Positions 6,952 through 15,475 of a DNA stretch of 35,896 nucleotides are shown here, piece by piece. This DNA is from Gammaproteobacteria bacterium. GTDB lineage: Bacteria; Pseudomonadota; Gammaproteobacteria; Steroidobacterales; Steroidobacteraceae. Both the position numbers and the translations under genes were made by a program. Below the pieces are notes generated by a model, which was given only the letters and a program-made list of their open reading frames with translations, had not been told where the DNA came from and did no database searches. The number at the start of each line of letters is the position of its first letter. Positions within the stretch are counted from its first letter, which is position 1. The DNA is taken from contig JANXZQ010000518.1 of NCBI GenBank assembly GCA_025355445.1, forward strand, positions 1 through 35,896, written 5' to 3'.

Positions 6952-9567
6952 TCAACGGCAGCCCAAGAACCTCGCCAACAAGGACTCCTGCGTCGACGCC
7001 GCGACCGGCCCGACGCGAACCCATTCCAAAGCCAGCGCATCCAATTCGTCCGGCGCTACGCTACTTCCCTGCCCCATGTGTTTCATCAATCGTTGCACCT
7101 GGTATTCGCGGCGCAATGCTTGGTCTTCCGGCGGTGTCGGCTTTTCCTTAAGGATCTCGCTGCGAATGCACAGCATCCGCAGTGCTGTCTCATGGCCGGC
7201 CAAGTCGGCGCCGGTCGCCGCCTCGGCTTTTGCCCACGCATCTTTGAGCGCCGGCACGCTGCCCTTCGGCCACTGCTGAACACTGGCGATGTACGCCTCC
7301 GCCGCCAGCTTCAGTGCTGCGCGCTCGGCAGAGTCACTCTGCTGCGCCACCGCCCACCCATACGAACGTATTTGCCGTACGGCTTCGAGCATATGGTCGA
7401 ACGACTGTTCCTTGTCGCGCTCTCGTTGCTGCGACACGCGCGTCTGACATAGCTTGAGCGCCCGCTCGAAGCGGTCGTGCAACCCGCGCACATCGGCCCT
7501 CGGTACTTCTCCTAAACTCGCATAGGTAGCACGCCACTGCGAAACCTTCCCAAGCGCGTCGACTAACTCCGGCCCCGCAGCTGCCGCAGCCAGCTCGACC
7601 TCTTCACATAGCGCCAACGCCTGTCCCTTGTGCGTTTCGAGACCGGCTGTGTAGTCGGAATAAGCCTGCTGGCGCTTTTGGAACACCGCGTCGCACTGCG
7701 TTCGAAACTCATTCCACAATGCTTGCTCTTGATCACGCGGCGCCGTGCCAACGTCTTTCCACAGCGCCTGCAGACGCTTCACTCCATCCGTCGCCTCACG
7801 GCCGTCTTCTTTATCGAGCAACTGCTGCGCTCGCTGGATCAGGGATTTTTTCTCCACCACGTTTTGCGCATGCCAGGCATCGAGCCGATCCTGCAGCCGT
7901 CCCATCGCCGCGTCGAACTCCGCCTCGACGGCCCGCCCGGCCGCACGCTCTACCGGAGAATGCTGACGCCATTCGCGCGGCGCCTCACGCAACAAAGTCG
8001 CCATTGCGCGCCAGTCAGGGTGCTCGTCGCTCTGAGCACTCTCGAAGGCCCGCAGTCGTTCGACCACGACCTTGCGCTTCTCCACGTTCTCCTGCCGCAA
8101 CTTGGCCTGCGCCTCGAAGTATTGACGGCACGGCTGGTAGGCGGACTGCGCTGCCAGGTGAAAGCGCTGCCAATCCGCCTCCGAGTCGCTGACGATCCCC
8201 TTGCTGATCGTCTTCCATTGTTCTTGCAAATCCTTGATCTGATCCGCCAGCGCCTGCGGCGGCTCCGATGACCCGATCAGGCCCTCCATCTCCGCGATCA
8301 ACTCCGCGCGCTTCGGCGCCACGGCAAAATCCTTCCACTGCTTGAGTTCATTGAGTTTCGCGTCGAGCTGCTGCACCTGCTTTCCGAGATAGGCCGGCAC
8401 CACCGGAGCCGTCGGCAGCTTCTCATCGATGGCGCGACGCAATCCCGCCGCTCGCCCGGTATTGCCCTCGCGTATCGCGGTGTTCACCTGCCCGATCAGC
8501 CCGCCGATGCGACGCAATGCCGCCGCCTCCGCCGCCAATCGCTCGGCGCGCGCCTTCTCCTCTGCCTCGCGCACCTTCACCGCCTCCGCGGTGGCGAGAG
8601 CCTCAGCCGCACTTCGCCGCTGCGCTTCCTCCGCAGCTTGCACGACGGCCGCTTCCCGGCTCGCCTCCCGTGCCGCCAGCTGCGCCGCTTGGCGCGATGC
8701 CTCCGCAGCCTGCTCCGCCAACTGCTGCAGATGCCCGTCGATGACTCTTCGGCAGCGATCGATGGCCAGACGCGCACGCTCCTGGATCGCAGGCGCCGCC
8801 AGCGCTTCCACCTTGAGCCACTGCGCCTGGTAATACTCGAACGACGCCGCGTAGTTTGCGTCGTAGACCCGCTGACTGATGTGCTCTAGAGATGCGCAAG
8901 ACCCGTTGACATCGCTCTCGACCTGCGCGATTCGCTCCTGTTCGGCACGCAACGCGTCGGATTTCTGCTTGAGAATCTTGTAGACGCTCTTGTCCTTGTC
9001 GCGCGCCAACCTGAGCAGCCGTGTGAGTTCAGCGGGATCTTCGATACGCTGCGCCGCCAGCTGCCTTATCCGGCTCGAAGAGCCCTCGATGACCAGTGTC
9101 GCGACCTGCCGCAGATCAGTGATAGAACCCAACAGGTCCGCCAAGTACGCGGGATTCGCGCAAAGTCCCGCCACCGACAACACGGCGGGCTCGTTCCCCA
9201 TCGAACGCAGTTCCGCGAAGTTTATCGTCCCCCCATCGACGAACTGCGCCACCCGCTCCTGCGCGACGCGCTCGAGGATTGACGGTGTCCGTCCAACGTT
9301 CGACAGGGCCGGTGCTAACCCAGCGGATACCGCTGCAGCGCGCCCGTTCAATCTCGCCAGCCTTCTTAATACCTCTCCGTCCGGTAATTTGCGCACAGCC
9401 GCCGCGCGCAGCGCCTCATCAGCGTCCCCCAAAGCGGTAGCGACAATTAGCTCGAGAGGACCCGCTTCCAGCGCCGCGATTTGGTCCTCCAAAGTCAGGG
9501 GCGACGACGCGGCCGGGCGAAATATTTGTGAAAGCGGCTTCATGACGTTGATTGGCATGGAAACCAT
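6952..9567 (-). CDS. DUF349 domain-containing protein
   Basis: This 871-residue cytoplasmic protein has an N-terminal helical, HEAT-like region (ALGDADEALRAAAVRKLPDG), then a long Ala/Glu/Arg-rich coiled coil at about residues 280-355 (AEEKARAERLAAEAAALRR). Several DUF349 repeats follow, recognisable by their LQEQWK / LQALWKDVG and WxxF signatures (LQALWKDVGTAPRDQEQALW). No catalytic motif is visible. DUF349 proteins are widespread in proteobacteria and poorly characterised. Other in-frame ATGs a few codons downstream (MPINVMKPLSQIF, MKPLSQIF) could be the real start; the family commonly begins near the latter. It stands alone on the minus strand, with about 100 bp to the convergent gene before it and a remnant region upstream. 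Confidence 0.92.
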   Translation of the reverse strand: MVSMPINVMKPLSQIFRPAASSPLTLEDQIAALEAGPLELIVATALGDADEALRAAAVRKLPDGEVLRRLARLNGRAAAVSAGLAPALSNVGRTPSILERVAQERVAQFVDGGTINFAELRSMGNEPAVLSVAGLCANPAYLADLLGSITDLRQVATLVIEGSSSRIRQLAAQRIEDPAELTRLLRLARDKDKSVYKILKQKSDALRAEQERIAQVESDVNGSCASLEHISQRVYDANYAASFEYYQAQWLKVEALAAPAIQERARLAIDRCRRVIDGHLQQLAEQAAEASRQAAQLAAREASREAAVVQAAEEAQRRSAAEALATAEAVKVREAEEKARAERLAAEAAALRRIGGLIGQVNTAIREGNTGRAAGLRRAIDEKLPTAPVVPAYLGKQVQQLDAKLNELKQWKDFAVAPKRAELIAEMEGLIGSSEPPQALADQIKDLQEQWKTISKGIVSDSEADWQRFHLAAQSAYQPCRQYFEAQAKLRQENVEKRKVVVERLRAFESAQSDEHPDWRAMATLLREAPREWRQHSPVERAAGRAVEAEFDAAMGRLQDRLDAWHAQNVVEKKSLIQRAQQLLDKEDGREATDGVKRLQALWKDVGTAPRDQEQALWNEFRTQCDAVFQKRQQAYSDYTAGLETHKGQALALCEEVELAAAAAGPELVDALGKVSQWRATYASLGEVPRADVRGLHDRFERALKLCQTRVSQQRERDKEQSFDHMLEAVRQIRSYGWAVAQQSDSAERAALKLAAEAYIASVQQWPKGSVPALKDAWAKAEAATGADLAGHETALRMLCIRSEILKEKPTPPEDQALRREYQVQRLMKHMGQGSSVAPDELDALALEWVRVGPVAASTQESLLARFLGCR

Positions 9568-9625
9568 GCCGTAGCTCCAAGAATTTTCGAATTATATCGG
9601 CAAACGCGCCGTCGTGCCGATCGTG

Positions 9626-9715
9626 TCACTTAACGATTTCCCACCCGCCATCGTTCCACCGGAGCAGTGTCTGTGTCCCCTGAACCTGCTGAACATATTC
9701 CTCAGTCAGCCGCAA
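9626..9715 (-). pseudogene. Possible C-terminal gene remnant
   Basis: Between the DUF349 gene and the VOC gene, the minus strand reads RLTEEYVQQVQGTQTLLR followed by WNDGGWEIVK and a TGA stop. The residue choice, with amphipathic spacing and a WxxGGWxIV ending typical of SnoaL/DUF4440-like beta sheets, looks like a real C-terminus rather than chance. It is not in frame with the VOC gene, which ends naturally at NRIEIVA. There is no start codon or upstream domain for it, so it may be what is left of a deleted gene. Evidence is weak because the stretch is only about 30 codons. Confidence 0.25.
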
Positions 9716-9716
9716 C

Positions 9717-10109
9717 CTACGCCACGATTTCAATTCGATTGCCATCCGGATCAAGGACCACGCTCTCGTAGTAGCCATCCCCGGTGCGGCGAGGGCCGTC
9801 CAACGCCTCATAACCGTCGCGCCGCAGGCGATTCGTCAGTTCATCGACGCCCGTCTCGGAGCCCACCGACACCGCCAAGTGCGTAAGTCCCATTCGCTGA
9901 GCACCGGGAGCGTGCGTCACCGCCGCGACCGTTGAACTCCTCATGACCTCAAGCCGCGGGCCACCCTCAAAACTCAGAAAGCGCGACTCGAAGCCTTTCG
10001 CGGGGTTTGCGTACTTCTGTCCGGCCGTCGCATTGAAATACTTGGAATAGAAGGCAACTAAACGCTCGATGTCCTCAGTCCATAGCGCGATGTGATCGAT
10101 TCGGATCAT
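9717..10109 (-). CDS. VOC family (glyoxalase-like) protein
   Basis: The 130-residue protein is one full vicinal-oxygen-chelate module pair. It begins MIRIDHIALWTEDIERLVAF and ends LDPDGNRIEIVA. The four expected metal ligands are present in the usual places: His in IDHIAL, Glu in PRLEVM, His in LTHLAVSV and Glu in RIEIV. This pattern suits a metal-dependent lactoylglutathione lyase-like, epimerase or resistance enzyme, but the substrate cannot be read from the sequence. It lies 23 bp downstream of the signal peptidase homologue on the same strand and may share its transcript. Confidence 0.9.
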   Translation of the reverse strand: MIRIDHIALWTEDIERLVAFYSKYFNATAGQKYANPAKGFESRFLSFEGGPRLEVMRSSTVAAVTHAPGAQRMGLTHLAVSVGSETGVDELTNRLRRDGYEALDGPRRTGDGYYESVVLDPDGNRIEIVA

Positions 10110-10132
10110 GAGATCTCAGCCTGTTGAAGCAT

Positions 10133-10657
10133 TTACTTGTTGATCCTGCCAATAATGGCCTTGCGGGTCACGACCCCCCAAAATCGGCTATCGTTGCTGT
10201 TGTCCCGGTTGTCTCCCATCATAAAGAAACTGCCAGGTGGCACCTGAATCGGCGCCATGGACAGAGAATAGTCCTTGGTGACTTCCTCCGGGACTAGATA
10301 CGGCTCCGGCACCGGCTTGCCGTCCACGATTGAAACGCCCTGCCTGATCTCGACCGTTGAACCGCCGACGGCAATTACCCGTTCCGCAAATGTCGACGAT
10401 GGATTCTTGGGCCAGCGAAACACCACGATATCCCTGGGTTTTGGATCCTCGTGAACAAAGGGCCATGCCGAGACGAGAAAGAATTCGTTTTTTTTGATCG
10501 CGGGTGCCATGGCATTAGATGCCATCCTGTAAGGCGTGAATCCCAAGAGCCGGATTCTCGGATCCTCAGAGTCGGGACCCAACGGATTGAAGTAATAAGC
10601 TCCGAGCAGCAATGCTGCGACAGCGCAAATCGCCAGCAACAACACCCGGTCACTCAC
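10133..10657 (-). CDS. Signal peptidase I (S26) homologue lacking the catalytic Ser and Lys
   Basis: One N-terminal membrane helix ([19 protein letters not shown]) precedes a periplasmic S26 domain. Box E is perfect ([14 protein letters not shown]), and box C appears as RDIVVFRWP. The nucleophile box, normally P-S-x-S-M-x-P, reads ASNAMAPAI here, so the catalytic Ser is Ala (GCC, 10511-10513). The general-base Lys, normally in YxKRV, is Glu in [10 protein letters not shown] (10382-10384). Both dyad residues are therefore missing while the fold is kept, so this is probably not an active leader peptidase. The track start is ATG 10690. I prefer GTG 10657, because it overlaps the TGA of the upstream gene as GTGA, which implies translational coupling. 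The genome presumably carries an active lepB elsewhere. Confidence 0.88.
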   Translation of the reverse strand: MSDRVLLLAICAVAALLLGAYYFNPLGPDSEDPRIRLLGFTPYRMASNAMAPAIKKNEFFLVSAWPFVHEDPKPRDIVVFRWPKNPSSTFAERVIAVGGSTVEIRQGVSIVDGKPVPEPYLVPEEVTKDYSLSMAPIQVPPGSFFMMGDNRDNSNDSRFWGVVTRKAIIGRINK

Positions 10658-10881
10658 TCGCCACCTGTCGCGCCTTCGGCATACAGCCATCTTGTGATGA
10701 GGAATAGAAATACTTGGCCAAAGAAAGCGGCAACCGCGAGCGCAATAGGCATGAACCTACCGGCACCCGGAATTCCCCTGATGTCGAGCGGCGACAGACG
10801 CATCAAAAGAAACAGCAGCCAGATCGCCGCCCAAATCACGAGGCAGGCAATTGACGCATTCCGCAACGATGTCTTGGCCAC
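10654..10881 (-). CDS. Small two-helix membrane protein
   Basis: The 75-residue protein contains two clear hydrophobic helices: [18 protein letters not shown] near residues 12-29 and [20 protein letters not shown] near 44-63, with a short glycine-rich loop between (DIRGIPGAG). The C-terminal tail is short. Its TGA overlaps the GTG of the signal peptidase homologue in a GTGA junction, so the two are likely translated together and may act together in the membrane. I recognise no named family. The overlap geometry and good hydrophobic pattern make it more likely real than chance. Confidence 0.65.
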   Translation of the reverse strand: MAKTSLRNASIACLVIWAAIWLLFLLMRLSPLDIRGIPGAGRFMPIALAVAAFFGQVFLFLITRWLYAEGATGGE

Positions 10882-10991
10882 GAAGAGACGCTACCTCTTT
10901 GATTCCTGTTCCACCACCAATAATTGCACCCAGCGCCGATTGATATCCGTACGTCGACTGTTCTAAAGTATCGGCACCCTGGTACCTATAA

Positions 10992-11427
10992 AAAGGGGAT
11001 GGGATTGCCGGCCTTGCGGCTGCCCGTGCGCTGTCGGATTCCTTCGAGCGTGTCATCCTTCTGGAGCGCGATACGCTCGCTGAGGATGCCTCGCCTCGAA
11101 TGGGCGTGCCTCAAGGCAAGCAACCTCACGCTCTGTTAGTTGGCGGACTACGCGCGCTGACGGAGCTGTTTCCGCGATTTGTGGAGCAGCTGGTCAAATC
11201 CGGCGCCGTCGCATACGACTATCGGATGGTCCGCTTTGAGATGGGCGGCTTTGATCCCCTTCCGCAACGCGATCTTGGGATTCCTGTTTATTCCGCCTCT
11301 GCTGCGTTTGGCTGTGCAAGATCCCGAAGTTCACAAGCTAATGACAGAAGTGCAGCAGTTGCTCAAACCGCCCAGCGTCTATAACGATCTCGATCTGCGT
11401 CGGCGGATTGCGCAAGTAATGACCTAG
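10992..11427 (+). pseudogene. FAD-dependent monooxygenase remnant (truncated, internally deleted)
   Basis: In frame 10992 the sequence reads GDGIAGLAAARALSD, a Rossmann FAD-binding start, then FERVILLERDTLAEDASPR, GVPQGKQPHALLVGGLRAL and FEMGGFDPLPQRDLG. This is the beginning of the FAD-dependent oxidoreductase family (2-polyprenyl-6-methoxyphenol hydroxylase-like). A TAA at 10989-10991 removes the normal start. Near 11280 the frame changes and the text jumps straight to a family-like C-terminus, LLRLAVQDPEVHKLMTEVQ and PPSVYNDLDLRRRIAQ. The middle two thirds of a protein normally around 400-450 residues are missing. The track ORFs 11100-11384 and 11179-11427 are two pieces of this one dead gene. 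Confidence 0.75.
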
Positions 11428-11465
11428 CGGAGTGCGCGGACCTAACGGAGCGCGCGCAGGGCCGC

Positions 11466-12665
11466 TTACGCCCTTGCCGCGCTCCCACTCGCCGCCTTCG
11501 CCCAATCGAGCTCCGCCAGCCGCGGCACCATCCATATCCAACCGATCAGGCCCAGCATGCTCACCCCTGCCGCCACCACGAAGGCATTCGTATAATGCCC
11601 GGTGCTCTGGATGATATAGCCCGTGAGCCACGGCGCGATAATGCCCGGCAGGTTGCCGAGCGAGTTTTGAATGCCCACCCATCGCCCCGACGCCGGCGGC
11701 CCCGCCAAGATCTCGCTCATGGCATAGACGCCGGGCGAAGAGGCGCCGCACAAGGATTGGTAAACGAACAAGCTGACCAATGCCACCGTCGGCGAACCCA
11801 ACGCCATGGCCAGCATGCATATCACCGAGCCCACGTGAGCCACCGCCATCACCGACTTGTAGCCCACGTTCGCCGATCCGCCGCGCGCCAGATACTTGTC
11901 GACCCCCCACCCCGCGAGGAACGCGCTCAAGGCATTGACCATGTACGCGCTGGTCGCCACCCACGCCATGTCGATGATCGAGAAGCCGCGCTCCGTCTGC
12001 AGATACGACGGCAGCCACGCCAGCATGAAATAGAACACATAGTTGCTGGAGAACAGCCCCAGCGACGTGCCCCACAGCGATGGCTGTTTCAAAATCATCC
12101 ACCAGGTCGGCGACTCCTCTTTACTGGCGAGCACCGCCGTGCGCACCTGCCCACCCACTCTTGACCAGGGCAACAGCCACAGCAGCGACAGTCCGCCGAA
12201 CACCCAGAACGCCGAGCGCCAGCCGAAGCTCGCCATCAACAAGCCGCCGGCGAGCGTGCCCACTACCGGACCGGACAAATACCCGAGCGCAATGATGCCG
12301 TTGGCCGTGCCGAGACCCTTGGCAGGTACGATCGCCGCCAGTATCTTGGCTACCCCAGGAAACCCTGCGCTCTCTCCCAACCCCAACAGCAACCGCAACA
12401 CCAGCAACATCGCGAATGAATGTGCGAATCCGATCAGTATGGTGGCCGACGCCCACAGCGTCAGTCCGGCCGCGAGTATCAGGTGTGCGCCATAACGCTC
12501 CGCCAACCAGCCCACCGGAATTTGCGTCCACGCATACGTCCACGAAAACGCCGACAGCAGTATCCCCATCTGCGTGTAGGTAAGACCCAGATCGCCCTGC
12601 ACCAGATGCGCCGCGGTGGACAAAGAACCGCGATCCACATAGTTGATGAACAGCAGCGTCGCCAT
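11466..12665 (-). CDS. MFS transporter (ACS-type)
   Basis: About twelve membrane helices are visible over 399 residues. TM1 contains LLFINYVDRGSLSTAA, the INY.DR signature of the anion:cation symporter branch. The TM2-3 loop has WLAERYGAHLILAAG, an R-x-G variant of the MFS signature. Family members move organic acids such as hexuronates, tartrate or galactonate, but the substrate cannot be read here. ATG 12665 and TTG 12668 are adjacent possible starts. The N-terminus is short for the family, and coding-like sequence (IDSARAARSPIVFL) continues upstream without an ATG, GTG or TTG, so a non-standard start is possible. It sits 60 bp downstream of the class II aldolase on the same strand, and a common pathway for a hydroxy- or keto-acid is plausible. 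Confidence 0.92.
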   Translation of the reverse strand: MATLLFINYVDRGSLSTAAHLVQGDLGLTYTQMGILLSAFSWTYAWTQIPVGWLAERYGAHLILAAGLTLWASATILIGFAHSFAMLLVLRLLLGLGESAGFPGVAKILAAIVPAKGLGTANGIIALGYLSGPVVGTLAGGLLMASFGWRSAFWVFGGLSLLWLLPWSRVGGQVRTAVLASKEESPTWWMILKQPSLWGTSLGLFSSNYVFYFMLAWLPSYLQTERGFSIIDMAWVATSAYMVNALSAFLAGWGVDKYLARGGSANVGYKSVMAVAHVGSVICMLAMALGSPTVALVSLFVYQSLCGASSPGVYAMSEILAGPPASGRWVGIQNSLGNLPGIIAPWLTGYIIQSTGHYTNAFVVAAGVSMLGLIGWIWMVPRLAELDWAKAASGSAARA

Positions 12666-12727
12666 CAAGAAAACGATGGGGCTGCGCGCGGCCCGCGCGG
12701 AATCTATCGCGCTTGGAACAACCGCGT

Positions 12728-13501
12728 TCAGCTCGCGTAATCCGAATGGCTGCGATCGAGCACGCGCTTCAAGGCATCGAAATGCAGTTCCGCACGATCG
12801 CGGCCGCCGACGCTGCCGCCGGCCGTAAACTGCGCCACTGTCATTTTGACGATGGCCTCTGGGATGACCTTCAAAGGCCGGCCGGTCGATAATGCCAGAA
12901 CCTGCGCCTGCGCCGCGCGCTCCAAGAAATACAGCCTCTCGAAGGCCTGTGGGATGTTCCGACCCACCACCAATACCCCGTGATTGCCCATCATCAGCAC
13001 CGACTTGTCGCCCAGCGCTCGCGCCAGGCGTTCACCCTCGGTTTCATCGAAGGCCAGGCCGTTGTAGCCCGGATCGTAGGCCACATCATTGTAAAAACCG
13101 AGCGCGCTCTGCACCGCCATCTCCAGCCGCGGATTCTCCAGCATGCACAGCGCCGTCGCGTACGGCATGTGAGTGTGCAGTACACAGCGCCCCTGCGGCG
13201 ACAGCCGATGCACCGGCTGATGAATGTACAGCGCCGTGTCCTCCACAGCTCCCTGCCCGCTCAATACCCTTCCCTTGAAATCCACCACCAGAAAATCGCT
13301 CGCCTTCACCTCCGACCAGTGCATGCCGAAAGGCGCGAGCAAAAATCGGTCCGTATGTCCCGGTACGAGCAACGTGAGGTGATTGTCGATGCCCTCATTT
13401 AGGCCGAAACGGTCGGCCAGCCGATAACACGCCGCCAGATTGATCCGGGCGCAGCGTTCGGCGTCGGCCGATGTCTGCACGGGCTTGAGACTCGCATTCA
13501 T
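12728..13501 (-). CDS. Class II aldolase/adducin family protein
   Basis: The protein shows the class II aldolase fold markers. An N-terminal helix ends in GLNEGIDNHLTLLVPG, followed by WSEVKASDFLVVDFKG. The metal site is CVLHTHMPYATAL, with two His, and a downstream GNHGVLVVGRN supplies the third His. These enzymes cleave or rearrange small hydroxy-carbonyl compounds with a divalent metal; the adducin-like subgroup is often decarboxylase- or aldolase-like with unknown substrates. I start at ATG 13501 (MNASLKPVQT), because a GAGG lies upstream and the earlier 18 track residues are poor. It precedes the MFS transporter gene and probably shares its transcript. Confidence 0.9.
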   Translation of the reverse strand: MNASLKPVQTSADAERCARINLAACYRLADRFGLNEGIDNHLTLLVPGHTDRFLLAPFGMHWSEVKASDFLVVDFKGRVLSGQGAVEDTALYIHQPVHRLSPQGRCVLHTHMPYATALCMLENPRLEMAVQSALGFYNDVAYDPGYNGLAFDETEGERLARALGDKSVLMMGNHGVLVVGRNIPQAFERLYFLERAAQAQVLALSTGRPLKVIPEAIVKMTVAQFTAGGSVGGRDRAELHFDALKRVLDRSHSDYAS

Positions 13502-13573
13502 GGGGGTCGCCTCACGACTATCGATTCGGTTCGCTCCAGTATATGCCGGGCGCACAGGGACCGCGACACTCCA

Positions 13574-15334
13574 TCACTGCAGCAAACGATCCAGAACGGG
13601 TAAGGGCACCGCTCCCTGCTTGAGTGCGACCTCATGGAACTCCTTCAGGCTGAACGACGCCCCCCGCTTCGTCTGAGAATGCTCGCGCACCGCCAGCCAT
13701 CCCTTGTAGCCCGCGTAATACGTAGGCAGCTGGCACGATGACAGCTTGGCGCGCTGCAGCTTGGCCGTGGCCTCTTCCGTTTCCTGGTACGTGCTCTTGG
13801 TCATGAGGTCCATGGCTTGGCGGTCGGTCATCCCCATGGTCTGCATGCGCACGTCCAATATCGTATTGGCGAGCACCCGCAGCAGTTGTTTTTGCAGCGT
13901 CAGCCGATATCCCGGTGTATCGCCCAAGTATCCCTGCTCCGCCATCAACTGCTGCATGTACACCGCCCAGCCTTCGATGTACGGGCCGTTGCCGAAAATA
14001 TTTCGCAGCAAGCGCCGCGACCGCGGTTGCACCTCGTTCGCATATTCCGCCTGCACATAGTGGCCCGGCATGGCCTCATGCACCGTCAAATGCTGCGTGC
14101 CCGACTCGTTGTACTCGCGCAGCTTGGAATCGATGCGCGCCTGCGGCCACGTGCTCGGAATCGGCGTCACCCAAAAAAACGCCCCCAGTTTCGGCTCGAG
14201 CGCCGGCGCCGCATTGAAACCCCCAACCCCGTACACCCCACGCATGAAAGCCGGCGTCTCGATCACTTCCAAATTGCCGTTGGCCGGCAATGTCAGCAAA
14301 TCCTTCGCCTTGACGAACGCAGTCGCCGCCGCCAGCGCCTGCTTCGCCGAGGGAATGAAGGTCGCAGCAGTGGCATGCTGGCGCGCCACATCCGCCAGCG
14401 CCTGCTCCACCGTTTTCGGCGCCGCCAACCGCACGAGTTCCGCCTGCACTTTGTTGAGGTCGGTCTCCGCTTCCGCCAGCAACGCCTCCGGCGTCTTCCC
14501 AGTCGCCAGCACCAAGCGAAACTTCTTCGCGTATCTCTCCTTCCCCAACCGCCAGTCACTTGGCTTCTCCGAGAGGTTGTCTTCGAGCCATCGGTTGAAT
14601 CCATTCAATGCCGCAATCGCAGCCGCAGCGGATTGGTCATACCGCATTCGCAAGTCAGTAGGGCAGTCACCCCGTAAGGTCGCGTCGATGAGCGCGACGT
14701 TGCCCGCATTCTCTTCCCGCGCCACTTGATTCCAAATGTCGGGAGAATCCTGCAAATTGGCCTCAGCCTGGCGGATGACTTCAGGAATCTTGTTCATGCG
14801 GTTGATGATGTGCCGGTAGCGCTCCACCGCCGGCGCGTACTGCAGCACATAGGGTGTATACAGCCCGTTGCCCACCAGTTCCACGTAGGTCGTCGGATTG
14901 TGCCGATAGCCTTGGATCTCATCGAGCTCTAAGCGCGAAGCGCCGAGAGCGTCGTGCATGATGTCGATATCCGCCCGCTGCTCCGCGTCCAAAGCTGCCG
15001 ATTCCATCCGGCCGACCCGCGCTTCCATGTCGTGCAAAAAGGTTCGCGACGCCGCAATCCCCCCCGGAGTGAAATCATCCCACCCGTCATCCAGCTGCAC
15101 GTCGTGATGCACGTGATAGCCCACGCCGGTTGCGGTCGTCGGCGACAACGCCAAGGTGCCGAAAACGAAGTCATCCACCAGTTGCTCGAACTGGGTGTCG
15201 GCCGCCTCTTTGCCGGCGTTCGCCACTGGCTTGGCACCGGCAGGCGCCGCGGCGCCATTCCCCGCCCATACGCCGCAACTCCAGAGCGCGCCGGCAAGCA
15301 ACCCAGTAGCGCGAAACAATTGTATTTTGTTCAT
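13574..15334 (-). CDS. Exported DUF885 metallo-hydrolase
   Basis: A Sec signal peptide (MNKIQLFRATGLLAGALWSCGVWAG) precedes about 560 residues of DUF885. The hallmark HLTVHEAMPGHYVQ, with His419, Glu420 and His425, is the HExxxGH zinc-binding type of motif of this family, related to M3/M32-like peptidases. Just before it is SGTQHLTVHE. The following NGPYIEGWAVYMQQLM provides the usual downstream Glu. Members are predicted periplasmic carboxypeptidases or esterases. Shine-Dalgarno GGAAG stands seven bases before ATG 15334. The promoter region toward the divergent M20 gene contains a tandem 23-bp repeat, so the two hydrolases may be co-regulated. Confidence 0.93.
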   Translation of the reverse strand: MNKIQLFRATGLLAGALWSCGVWAGNGAAAPAGAKPVANAGKEAADTQFEQLVDDFVFGTLALSPTTATGVGYHVHHDVQLDDGWDDFTPGGIAASRTFLHDMEARVGRMESAALDAEQRADIDIMHDALGASRLELDEIQGYRHNPTTYVELVGNGLYTPYVLQYAPAVERYRHIINRMNKIPEVIRQAEANLQDSPDIWNQVAREENAGNVALIDATLRGDCPTDLRMRYDQSAAAAIAALNGFNRWLEDNLSEKPSDWRLGKERYAKKFRLVLATGKTPEALLAEAETDLNKVQAELVRLAAPKTVEQALADVARQHATAATFIPSAKQALAAATAFVKAKDLLTLPANGNLEVIETPAFMRGVYGVGGFNAAPALEPKLGAFFWVTPIPSTWPQARIDSKLREYNESGTQHLTVHEAMPGHYVQAEYANEVQPRSRRLLRNIFGNGPYIEGWAVYMQQLMAEQGYLGDTPGYRLTLQKQLLRVLANTILDVRMQTMGMTDRQAMDLMTKSTYQETEEATAKLQRAKLSSCQLPTYYAGYKGWLAVREHSQTKRGASFSLKEFHEVALKQGAVPLPVLDRLLQ

Positions 15335-15356
15335 GCGCTATCTTCCGGTAATTCCC

Positions 15357-15402
15357 ACCTCTCAGTCCAGCGCCGCGACACCTCTCAGTCCAACTCCGCG
15401 AC
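15357..15402. repeat. Tandem 23-bp direct repeat in a divergent promoter region
   Basis: Two copies of a 23-bp unit, each beginning ACCTCTCAGTCCA and ending CCGCGAC, lie head to tail at 15357-15379 and 15380-15402. By eye they differ at only two positions. They sit between the divergent DUF885 and M20 genes, 23 bp from the DUF885 start codon. This placement suits a regulator binding site or a recent small duplication. No other copy was noticed in the window. Confidence 0.75.
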
Positions 15403-15475
15403 GCCGGTACTTCTAAGGTGCCCGCTCCCATCCTTGGGTTAATATGCTGGCCGCCGTCATATCTAGGAAGCCAAC

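Noticed and set aside
10757-11056. 99-residue minus-strand ORF
   Set aside because: It overlaps the small membrane gene and the start of the FAD-monooxygenase remnant. No domain or ribosome-binding site supports it.
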